A DNA stretch of 64,000 nucleotides from Legionella taurinensis (GTDB lineage: Bacteria > Pseudomonadota > Gammaproteobacteria > Legionellales > Legionellaceae). The translations under genes and the position numbers were made by a program. Location of the stretch: contig NZ_UGOZ01000001.1 in NCBI RefSeq assembly GCF_900452865.1, forward strand, positions 2,108,001 through 2,172,000, read 5' to 3'. Positions 54,278 through 61,864 of this stretch are shown here, one piece after another (position 1 is the first letter of the stretch; each line of letters opens with the position of its first letter). The notes under the pieces were generated by a model, which was not told where the DNA came from, ran no database searches, and was given only the letters and a program-made list of their open reading frames with translations.

Positions 54278-56206
54278 TTATGCTTTTTTACCGGTCATCG
54301 GGTGAACCGAGCCTAAATACTGGCCTTGTCCCCAGTGCAGATTCAGGCTTTTTAATGTCAGCCATTGCTTGTCAGACTCGATTTGGGTGGCTATCACACG
54401 GATATCCAGGGTGTTGGCCATTTCATTAAAGTAATGAATAAAAAACTGCTTGTTCTGGTTTTCCTGAATATCCTGGATCAGGCTGCCATGCAATTTAAGG
54501 TAATTCAACGGCAACTGCTTCAGGTAGTGCATGGGTGAAAAATGAATCCCTACCTGATCCACCCCGATTTGCACACCCAGTTTCTGCAGGTTTTTAACCA
54601 GCACCATGACCTGACTAAAATGATTAAGCACAATCAGTTCGTTGAGTTCAATGTTTAATTTCTCAAGCAGATGCGATGGAATCTGCGCTAACTGTTTGAG
54701 GTATTGCTTGCGCAGTTCCTCATCCACAACGGTGGTTTCGGTGATATTCAATGCAATGTCGTTGGTATTGAGCAGGCCTTTGTTGATCACCTCCTCCAAT
54801 ACAAAGCGATCAATCTGGGACGCCAGCCCATTGCGAATGGCTAAGGGCATGAAATAACCGGCGCTGATTAAATCCTCGCCTAAGGCCATGCGCACAAAAA
54901 TTTCCTGATGCAGCATCCTTTCGCCATTGGTTACTGCCTGCCCAAAAAGCACCAGTTGGCGGTTGCTTATCGCCTGCAACAGGTCGCCCCTGGCAATATT
55001 GGCCGGGTTATGAGCCGGCAAATTGTCGCTGTAAGCCAGCCCATCGACCGCTTCTCTGGCGGTCATTAACACGCTGTCCACTTCCGAAAGCAGCGTACGC
55101 GGCGTTTGATGCAATTGGTAGGATGTCGCCGACATCACCAGACGGCAACCAAACTCCGGTGTTAACAGCTTTTGCAGCGATTGATTGAAACTGTCACACT
55201 GGCTGACAAAATGCGCCGCGTCATTTTCTTTCACCAGGATAGCAAAACTGCTGCCGCCAATACGGGCAATCAGGGTTGACGCGGTCTCTTTCCAGAATCC
55301 TCGGCAGGCTTTAGCCACCTGTTTGACGACATTATCCCCCTGCTGATAGCCCGCATCATGGTTCAATTTATCCAACCCATCGATGACCACCAGAATCACA
55401 AAGCCCGGGGCAAATTCTTCGTCGTGATTGAGTAGTGCCGAGAGCTGCTGCAGAAAATAGCGGCGGTTGCCGAGGCCCGTCAGTGAATCCTGAAACGACT
55501 GGTGCCGCAGCGTTTCCATCTGCTGCAACTGGTCATTAAAAATTTTCTTAATACGCGTCACCATCTGATTCATGGCGAGAGTCACTTTTTTTAATTCCCT
55601 AGTCCTCGGAATGGTGGTTTCTATGGGGAATTCCTTCTCCCCTATAGCCTCCGCCTGGCGGGTTAAACGCTTTAAGGGCCTGAGCAGCCAGCGGATAAAC
55701 CAGTAGACGATCAGGAGTGACAGAGCCACGAAAACGCCATACCAGATGGATAAATCCATGGTATTTAACCACAACGCATCCACCGCATAGCCTGTATCGC
55801 TGCTGACCAAGACTTCACCGACCTGATTCCAGCCATGCATTACGGTGGCGGATTGCACGGTCGATGGCCATTGGATTAATTCATGGAACCAGTCCGGCGC
55901 TGAGTGCTTGCGTTTTGGGGCGTAACGGGCCACCAGCAATTCGCCGCGGATGTTGCGGACTTCAATCATGGCAAAATAACCCCGATCAAACACCGCCTCA
56001 ACCATGGACAGCACCGACGCCTTGTCCCGGGTATAAAGCCCATGCGACAGTGACAGGCCGAGTGACGTGGCGGTGTCCTGCGCATTGCTGTTCATTTGTT
56101 GAATAAAGAAATTTCTTTCATTATTGAATGTGATCAGGAACGTCCCGATAAAAATAACCAGGAGTAACCCTAAAACACCCAAAGCCATTTTTTTGGTTAA
56201 TGTCAT
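54278..56206 (-). CDS. lapD: LapD-like c-di-GMP receptor
   Basis: 642 residues: TM1 about 8-28, a periplasmic LapD/MoxY_N domain (ARYAPKRKHSAPDWFHELIQ; GWNQVGEVLVSSDTGYAVDA), TM2 about 150-170, HAMP, GGDEF and EAL. Both enzymatic sites are degenerate: GGDEF reads GGSSF (near 316), EAL reads EIF (near 435), DDFGTG reads DQVGIHF, and the KxD position reads KLH. This fits LapD, which binds c-di-GMP without turning it over and then sequesters LapG to keep the adhesin on the surface. The start overlaps the lapG stop (ATGA), and the adhesin gene follows 80 bases downstream. Confidence 0.92.
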   Translation of the reverse strand: MTLTKKMALGVLGLLLVIFIGTFLITFNNERNFFIQQMNSNAQDTATSLGLSLSHGLYTRDKASVLSMVEAVFDRGYFAMIEVRNIRGELLVARYAPKRKHSAPDWFHELIQWPSTVQSATVMHGWNQVGEVLVSSDTGYAVDALWLNTMDLSIWYGVFVALSLLIVYWFIRWLLRPLKRLTRQAEAIGEKEFPIETTIPRTRELKKVTLAMNQMVTRIKKIFNDQLQQMETLRHQSFQDSLTGLGNRRYFLQQLSALLNHDEEFAPGFVILVVIDGLDKLNHDAGYQQGDNVVKQVAKACRGFWKETASTLIARIGGSSFAILVKENDAAHFVSQCDSFNQSLQKLLTPEFGCRLVMSATSYQLHQTPRTLLSEVDSVLMTAREAVDGLAYSDNLPAHNPANIARGDLLQAISNRQLVLFGQAVTNGERMLHQEIFVRMALGEDLISAGYFMPLAIRNGLASQIDRFVLEEVINKGLLNTNDIALNITETTVVDEELRKQYLKQLAQIPSHLLEKLNIELNELIVLNHFSQVMVLVKNLQKLGVQIGVDQVGIHFSPMHYLKQLPLNYLKLHGSLIQDIQENQNKQFFIHYFNEMANTLDIRVIATQIESDKQWLTLKSLNLHWGQGQYLGSVHPMTGKKA

Positions 56207-56907
56207 GGAGCATCACCTTTTTTCATGCGTTGTATTACTTGCCGCCATTTGCTCAATTGCGAAGCATTTCCCAGCGGTTTATCCTGGCCGCGCTGTTTGG
56301 CGAGCCATAAGCCCTTGCCGTTAAAACTGTAAATGGGGACGAGATCCGGTCGTTTTGACGCCGGCAGGATGTCGGAAACGAGATTATCAAGCACCAGCGG
56401 CTCGGATTGCGGCGTTGGGTAGTAAGCCAGTACCATGTGAGCCTGATTGAGCGTCACTGATTTCACGTAGGTGATGCGCAGGGTGTTAAGAGGTAAATCA
56501 AGGGCCAACAGCGTAAAGTATTTTGCGATGGAGAAATCTTCGCAATCCCCGCTGCCATCGGCAATAAACTCTTCCGGCGTTTTCCAGTAATCGGTGACCC
56601 CTTGATAACCTGAATCTTTTTCAAAATGAAACTGGTTAAAAAAGTCATTGGTGGCTTTGAGTTTGTCCAGCGTCGAGCTGTTTTGATGAGTGAGAATCAA
56701 TTTTTTCCAGGTTTTAAACCGCAAAACCGCGGCCGAGTCATGGCTTGTGTCCGGATGGCTCTCCGTTAAAGCCAGGCGAATGCTGTCGCTGCCGGCCATG
56801 ACGGCAGCAGACAGAGGCCATAAGAAGAGCAAAGCGATAGGAATAATATCCCTAAGCGTGCTGAGTATTCTTTTTAAACGTGACCAGCACTCCCTGTACA
56901 TGGGCAA
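56203..56907 (-). CDS. lapG: LapG-like periplasmic cysteine protease
   Basis: 234 residues with an N-terminal export segment (IIPIALLFLWPLSAAVMA). The transglutaminase-like catalytic triad is Cys122 (GSGDCEDFSIAKY), His157 (NQAHMVLAY) and Asp174 (LVLDNLVSD), with spacing very close to Pseudomonas fluorescens LapG (C135/H172/D189). LapG cuts the Ala-Ala bond in the adhesin's retention module when not held by LapD. The gene overlaps the upstream TolC-like gene by 56 bases; ATG 56907 or ATG 56901 are both possible. Confidence 0.92.
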   Translation of the reverse strand: MPMYRECWSRLKRILSTLRDIIPIALLFLWPLSAAVMAGSDSIRLALTESHPDTSHDSAAVLRFKTWKKLILTHQNSSTLDKLKATNDFFNQFHFEKDSGYQGVTDYWKTPEEFIADGSGDCEDFSIAKYFTLLALDLPLNTLRITYVKSVTLNQAHMVLAYYPTPQSEPLVLDNLVSDILPASKRPDLVPIYSFNGKGLWLAKQRGQDKPLGNASQLSKWRQVIQRMKKGDAP

Positions 56908-58582
56908 TTTCCTTCAGCCTTTCCATCCCATTTGCCGCGTGGCCTCGATACTCATAAGGGCCGATATACACACATTCTCCCCCGTTCACGGTGCGGGAGA
57001 ATGCTGTAAAGCCAAGACCATTCAAGCGATTCACCAGGGCCACCGCATTGGCCTTGTTTTTAAAGAAGCCGGCCGACACGTACCAGACCATGGGCGACGG
57101 CGGGGTTGGCACTTCGGTATTTTTCATGACGATGGCTTTGGTTAATGGCGTGGTTTCCATGTTTTTAACAGGATGCGCCAGAGCCAGTGGGCGATCCGTA
57201 TCGTCCGGATAGGGTACACCATCCATGTTTTTATCCAGCAGGACATGGGTTTGCGCGGAACTGAAAACATCATTGTTGACCACGTTTTCCGGCAAACGCA
57301 TGTGCAGATAAGGCAGTAATCGTCCCATGCCGTTTAAAATACGGTAACGGGAGTAAATTTCATCGTTTTGACCGCGGGCGTATTGAATCTGGGCTTCATA
57401 GTACTCATTCTGGGAGTCGAGCAGGTCAAGCAGCGTCCGTTTGCCTACTTTAAATTGTTCCTGATAAGCCCCTCGGGTTCGTTGGGAGGAAAGGACATGG
57501 CGGCGCAGCGGCTTTAAGCGATGGCCGGCAGCAACCCAGGCATTCCACGACAAGCGAATGGATTCGCGCAAATCCACGAGCGATCGGTTTTTCACTTCAT
57601 AGGCTTCCTGGACCTGATACGCCGTCAACTTCACGTTGGCCACGTCCGAGCCACCGCGGAAAACGTTGTAATTCATACGCACCATGGCCAGTTTATCATC
57701 ATTTGGCCCAATCAATCCGTCAAGATTTCGGTTTTTGGATGCGCTAAGCACCAGATCAAAATGAGGAACGTAAGCCGCTCTTGCCACTTGGTATTGTGAT
57801 TTGGCTTCTTTAATGTCGGCATAGGTTGATTTGACCGTGGGATGATGATCAAGCCCTTTTTCAATCGCCTGAGTCAATGTCCTCGGTAATTCACTGCTTT
57901 TAGGGATTCGCGGCCATTGCAGGTTCATGGGCCAGCTGCCGACCACTTTGGCGAAGTTAATTCTCACTTCCCGGAGGTTGGCTTCGGCACTGATTAAATT
58001 GGCCTCGGCCAAAGCCAGGCGTGCAACCGCCTGATCGACTTCAGCTTCACGGGTAAGGCCGGCCTCCTTGCGATCGCTTATCAGCCTGAAGACCGAGCGG
58101 TGGGTGCGAAGATTGGTTTTGGCATAGGCGTAAAGCTTTTCATGCAGCAGGACCAGCAGGTAGCGGTTAACGACTTCCAGGGCCAGATCTTCCGCGATGC
58201 CCTGGGTTTTTAATTTCTGGGCCTCGTAGAGGTGTTCATTACGCTTAAGCTCATTGACAATGCCGCCGCCGGCATACAGACTCTGGCGTAACTCCACGAG
58301 GGATTCCTGACGGGTCAACGTCCGTCTGCCCGGGCCGTCAATGGCCGTTGTCGTTGGGTTTAAGCTTTGTTCACGGCCATAACCCGCCGTCACATCGACA
58401 CTCGGGTAATAAGCGCCCCTCGCCTTGTCAATGCCCTGACGCGCCGACAAGCCTTTGGCAGTATTAAAAAGAACATCGGGATTGGAAATCATGCTGTGCT
58501 GCACCGCTTCGGCGAGCGTCTGTGCGTTAGCTGGAAGCGCAGTAACCAGTGCAAGGAGTGCTATGGTGTACTTATTAAACAT
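56852..58582 (-). CDS. LapE-like TolC-family outer-membrane channel with C-terminal SPOR domain
   Basis: 576 residues with a signal peptide (MFNKYTIALLALVTALPANA). Residues about 20-430 are a TolC/AggA-type outer-membrane efflux fold: two repeats rich in coiled coil (LAEAVQHSMISNPDVL; LVELRQSLYAGGGIVNELKR; VGKRTLLDLLDSQNEYYEAQ). A Ca-binding-like D-x-N-x-D-G motif (LLDKNMDGVPYPDDTD) links to a C-terminal domain WYVSAGFFKNKANAVALVNR, followed by VNGGECVYIGPYEY, which matches SPOR peptidoglycan-binding domains. Role by context: outer-membrane pore for type I secretion of the adhesin. The SPOR fusion is unusual and may tether the channel to denuded glycan at the septum. Confidence 0.88.
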   Translation of the reverse strand: MFNKYTIALLALVTALPANAQTLAEAVQHSMISNPDVLFNTAKGLSARQGIDKARGAYYPSVDVTAGYGREQSLNPTTTAIDGPGRRTLTRQESLVELRQSLYAGGGIVNELKRNEHLYEAQKLKTQGIAEDLALEVVNRYLLVLLHEKLYAYAKTNLRTHRSVFRLISDRKEAGLTREAEVDQAVARLALAEANLISAEANLREVRINFAKVVGSWPMNLQWPRIPKSSELPRTLTQAIEKGLDHHPTVKSTYADIKEAKSQYQVARAAYVPHFDLVLSASKNRNLDGLIGPNDDKLAMVRMNYNVFRGGSDVANVKLTAYQVQEAYEVKNRSLVDLRESIRLSWNAWVAAGHRLKPLRRHVLSSQRTRGAYQEQFKVGKRTLLDLLDSQNEYYEAQIQYARGQNDEIYSRYRILNGMGRLLPYLHMRLPENVVNNDVFSSAQTHVLLDKNMDGVPYPDDTDRPLALAHPVKNMETTPLTKAIVMKNTEVPTPPSPMVWYVSAGFFKNKANAVALVNRLNGLGFTAFSRTVNGGECVYIGPYEYRGHAANGMERLKEIAHVQGVLVTFKKNTQHA

Positions 58583-58708
58583 CCTATAATCCCTGGAATA
58601 ATAATTTTCTTACAGTAAAACAAAGATTAAATAACATCAACCATTTTTCTATTTTCTCACTTTTTGGTAAGCTGTTTTGCAATAATTTCATCACTTTTGA
58701 GTCTAACC

Positions 58709-60025
58709 TTGTCAACTTTAACCGTCAGCCAGCTTAATCGCCAAATCCGTTCCTGGCTTGAACTTGACATTGGCGAGGTGTCGGTGGTAGGCGAGCTGTC
58801 CAACCTCAGCAAACCCGCGTCCGGGCATTATTATTTTACTCTGAAAGATGCCGCGGCTCAGTTACGGTGTGTTTTCTTTCGCAACCACCATACGCCCGAT
58901 GCCCGCCAGTTCCGCGACGGCCAGCAGGTCATTGCCCGGGGCAAATTAAGCCTGTACGAAGCCCGCGGCGACTATCAGCTTATCGTTCAGGAACTGACGG
59001 ACCATGGATTAGGCGAACTCTACCGGCAATTTGAGTTGCTGAAAACCCGATTACAGCAGCAGGGCCTGTTTGATGCGGCCCGTAAAAAAGCCATTCCTGC
59101 CTTTCCGCAAACCATTGCCGTTGTGACTTCGGCCAGCGGCGCTGCCCTGCATGATATTCTCGCGACATTAGCCAGACGCTACCCCATTGCCCGGGTGCTG
59201 GTGTATTGCTGTGAGGTGCAGGGTAAAGGCGCCGCGGCCCAGTTGATTAATGCCGTTAAAAAGGCCAATGCCGATGGCCAAAGCCAGGTGATGATCCTGG
59301 CACGCGGGGGCGGCAGCATTGAGGATTTGTGGGCGTTTAATGACGAAAAACTGGCCATTGCCATCCATGAGAGCGCCATCCCCATTGTCTCAGGCATTGG
59401 CCATGAAACGGATTTTACCATTGCTGATTTTGTCGCGGACTTACGGGCAGCCACACCGACTGCCGCGGCGGAAAGCGTCACACCCAATCAGCAGGATCTG
59501 CTCAAATTCATTGGTCTTGCCGCAACCCGGATGGTCATGACCTTAGACAGGCTCATTCAGCATCATCAGATGCAACTGAGTCATCGCCTGGCCGCATTGA
59601 GTTCGCCGGAACAATTGATTTACCGCTACTGGCAGAGCCTGGATCACCTGCAGCAACGATTGCAATTGTACGGACAACGCAGCCTCTATGCCTTAAAAAA
59701 CCGTCTGCAGGTTGCCCTTTTAACGCTTAAAGGTCAGAATCCGCACACGGGAGTCCGTCAGGCCTTGATTGCGCGCCGACAACTGGAACAACGCTTGCTT
59801 CAGGTCATGGCACATCGCATGGCCGCCATGCGGCAAACGCTATCCCTGCAAATGAGTACATTAAATGCCGTCAGCCCTCTGGCTACACTGGAGAGGGGGT
59901 ATGCCATTGCGACCCATCAGGGCCGGGTCGTCTTTAGCTCCGGGGATGTTTCTTCAGGCGATGAATTGACGCTCAGGCTGTCGCAGGGAAGCTTAATTTG
60001 CCAGGTCACTCAACGCATCGAATAA
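58709..60025 (+). CDS. xseA: Exodeoxyribonuclease VII large subunit
   Basis: XseA with XseB forms a bidirectional single-strand exonuclease. About 438 residues. An N-terminal OB-fold (LSNLSKPASGHYYFTLKDAA; GQQVIARGKLSLYEARGDYQ) is followed by the catalytic core (VVTSASGAALHDILATLARR; LARGGGSIEDLWAFNDEKLA; VSGIGHETDFTIADFVADLR; ATPTAAAE) and a coiled-coil region. No ATG fits the homologous start; TTG 58709 gives MSTLTVSQLNRQIR, with GAG about nine bases upstream; an extended in-frame start at 58664 adds a hydrophobic stretch without counterpart. Confidence 0.95.
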   Translation: MSTLTVSQLNRQIRSWLELDIGEVSVVGELSNLSKPASGHYYFTLKDAAAQLRCVFFRNHHTPDARQFRDGQQVIARGKLSLYEARGDYQLIVQELTDHGLGELYRQFELLKTRLQQQGLFDAARKKAIPAFPQTIAVVTSASGAALHDILATLARRYPIARVLVYCCEVQGKGAAAQLINAVKKANADGQSQVMILARGGGSIEDLWAFNDEKLAIAIHESAIPIVSGIGHETDFTIADFVADLRAATPTAAAESVTPNQQDLLKFIGLAATRMVMTLDRLIQHHQMQLSHRLAALSSPEQLIYRYWQSLDHLQQRLQLYGQRSLYALKNRLQVALLTLKGQNPHTGVRQALIARRQLEQRLLQVMAHRMAAMRQTLSLQMSTLNAVSPLATLERGYAIATHQGRVVFSSGDVSSGDELTLRLSQGSLICQVTQRIE

Positions 60026-60036
60026 GGAGAAGGACA

Positions 60037-60924
60037 ATGCGGTTTCTTTCCCGTATCATGGCCCTTGCCATGATCTCAGGCCGGCTGTTTGCCGAGGCAG
60101 CTTACCTGCCTGAAAACCATTCGGTCAATGGCGGATTGACCATCATCCCCATTGACATCAACCAGCAGCCGCAAGTCTATTACCACGATAAAAAAATTCC
60201 GGTGCTGCCAAGCCCTAATGCCAATCAGTGGCTGCTCATTGTCGGCATCCCGCTGAACACTACCCGGGCAGTGGAAAATCTCACCATGACGCATCCCGTA
60301 CGCTCAACCATCCCTTTTCAGGTCAGCCAGAAATTCTATGCTACCCAGCAGCTGAAAATCACCGATCCCCGCAAAGTGGATCCCTACGAGGAAGACAGGG
60401 CCCGAATCACAAAGGAAGCACAGGAAATGGCGGCGCTCTTTGCCGGCTTTACTGAGGCCAATCCTTTTTCACAAGGGTTTAAAGCACCGGTTCACGGCCC
60501 CGTCAGCAGTTTGTTTGGACTCAAGCGGGTTTATAACAAAAGTCCCCAGGCACCGCATTCCGGGCTTGATATCGCCGCACCGGAAAATGCTCCGATCACC
60601 GCGTCTGCCAAGGGAAAAGTCGTTGCGGTTAAAGACTATTTTTTCACCGGCAACACGGTTATCGTCGATCACGGGATGGGGGTTTATTCTCTCTATGCCC
60701 ACTTAAAGGCCATTGCCGTGACGGAAGGTCAATGGCTCAATCAGGGGGATGCCATAGGAACTGTGGGGAAAACCGGTCGTGCGACCGGTCCGCACCTTCA
60801 CTGGTCGATGATTGTCAATCAAACGCTGGTTGATCCGCTGCTCTTTGTCCCCTACCGTCTGATCACGGCCGTGCCTGCCGCTCCCAAAACGGCTGCAACA
60901 GGGAGAAACCGCCTGAATGCTTAA
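60037..60924 (+). CDS. M23-family peptidoglycan endopeptidase (LytM-like)
   Basis: 295 residues with a signal peptide (MRFLSRIMALAMISGRLFAE, cleaved near AEA). The C-terminal M23 domain (about 150-290) has intact zinc ligands: His174 and Asp178 (HSGLDIAAP) and His253/His255 (TGPHLHW), plus YAHL with the third catalytic His. Activity: cleavage of peptide cross-bridges in the periplasm. The N-terminal domain (residues about 25-110) is the DUF-type beta domain common to this family. The start has a strong AAGGAGAAGGA Shine-Dalgarno. It follows xseA by eleven bases and overlaps the rhomboid gene by eight. Confidence 0.94.
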   Translation: MRFLSRIMALAMISGRLFAEAAYLPENHSVNGGLTIIPIDINQQPQVYYHDKKIPVLPSPNANQWLLIVGIPLNTTRAVENLTMTHPVRSTIPFQVSQKFYATQQLKITDPRKVDPYEEDRARITKEAQEMAALFAGFTEANPFSQGFKAPVHGPVSSLFGLKRVYNKSPQAPHSGLDIAAPENAPITASAKGKVVAVKDYFFTGNTVIVDHGMGVYSLYAHLKAIAVTEGQWLNQGDAIGTVGKTGRATGPHLHWSMIVNQTLVDPLLFVPYRLITAVPAAPKTAATGRNRLNA

Positions 60925-61513
60925 TGAACTCACACAGAGCTTGAATCTTATCATTAGCCAGACTCAGGCAAATTTAAAAACATTAAGCATTATTGTTGCT
61001 ATTCCCTGGCTGGTTTTTGCAGTCAACGAACTTCTGGGCAAACGCCTGCTGTTATTGGGCATTCTGCCCCGGCATCTGCGCGGTTTACCCGGTATTTTCT
61101 TCTGCCCTTTTCTGCATGCCAATTTTAATCATCTGTTTTTTAATTCCATCCCGCTTTTGGTATTGAGTAATTTTATTTTAATCAACGGGTTAACTTATTT
61201 TATCCTGGTGAGTGTTCTTATCATGCTCATCAGCGGACTTCTAATCTGGTGTTTTGCGAAGCCTGGCCTTCATGTCGGAGCCAGCTCGCTGATCACGGGC
61301 TACTGGGCCTTGCTGGTCAGTGATATCGTGCAGCATGGAACCTTAACCACGCTGATCCTGGGCATTCTCTCGGTGTATTATTTTGCCGGTATTTTCTTTG
61401 GTATTTTCCCGAGTAAAAAAGGCGTATCCTGGGAAGGGCATCTGTTTGGATTAGTCGCAGGGCTTGCGACAGGGTTTTTTCTGCCGTCGATCTTAAACGT
61501 TCTGGTAGGCTAG
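60917..61513 (+). CDS. Rhomboid-family intramembrane serine protease
   Basis: A 198-residue polytopic membrane protein with about six hydrophobic segments. The catalytic dyad is Ser123 in HVGASSLI (G-x-S) and His175 in WEGHLFGLVAG. The L1-loop/TM2 motif H-A-N-F-x-H-L-x-F-N (His67 to Asn76) completes the rhomboid signature. Cleaves transmembrane substrates within the bilayer; substrates unknown. It overlaps the M23 gene, so they are co-translated. Confidence 0.92.
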   Translation: MLNELTQSLNLIISQTQANLKTLSIIVAIPWLVFAVNELLGKRLLLLGILPRHLRGLPGIFFCPFLHANFNHLFFNSIPLLVLSNFILINGLTYFILVSVLIMLISGLLIWCFAKPGLHVGASSLITGYWALLVSDIVQHGTLTTLILGILSVYYFAGIFFGIFPSKKGVSWEGHLFGLVAGLATGFFLPSILNVLVG

Positions 61514-61527
61514 GCCTGCTATAGCAT

Positions 61528-61821
61528 TTACAGTTTAGGCTGCCTTTCTTCAGCGATTTCTTCGCTGCCAAAATGGTTTTTAACCACGGGACTCGCATTG
61601 TAGGTGATGTACCAGCCGCTCCCGCCCGGGTCGGCTTCGACCTCAATGAACGTCAATTGCATTTTACTGTTGATTTCCGCCAGAATTTCTCTGGCAGCTT
61701 CTTCGTCTGCGAATAATTTGGATTTCAAAAAGGTGCCATTCTCATCATTTGCCAGTTTAAAACCAGCCCCGGAGTGTTTGAGTAGATGGATGATTCGGTC
61801 TTCCACGGTGGGGGAATGCAT
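61528..61821 (-). CDS. Small hypothetical protein
   Basis: A 97-residue hydrophilic protein (MHSPTVEDRIIHLLKHSGAG..., ending EEIAEERQPKL) with an alternating strand/helix pattern and no recognised domain. ATG 61821 has AGGAG about ten bases upstream; an upstream extension into the neighbouring cyclase gene is rejected. It lies 43 bases downstream of the diguanylate cyclase gene on the same strand and convergent with the rhomboid gene. Confidence 0.7.
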   Translation of the reverse strand: MHSPTVEDRIIHLLKHSGAGFKLANDENGTFLKSKLFADEEAAREILAEINSKMQLTFIEVEADPGGSGWYITYNASPVVKNHFGSEEIAEERQPKL

Positions 61822-61864
61822 AATTGAACTCCTGCGGAAACTCTCTAAAGTATAGCGTATGCGT

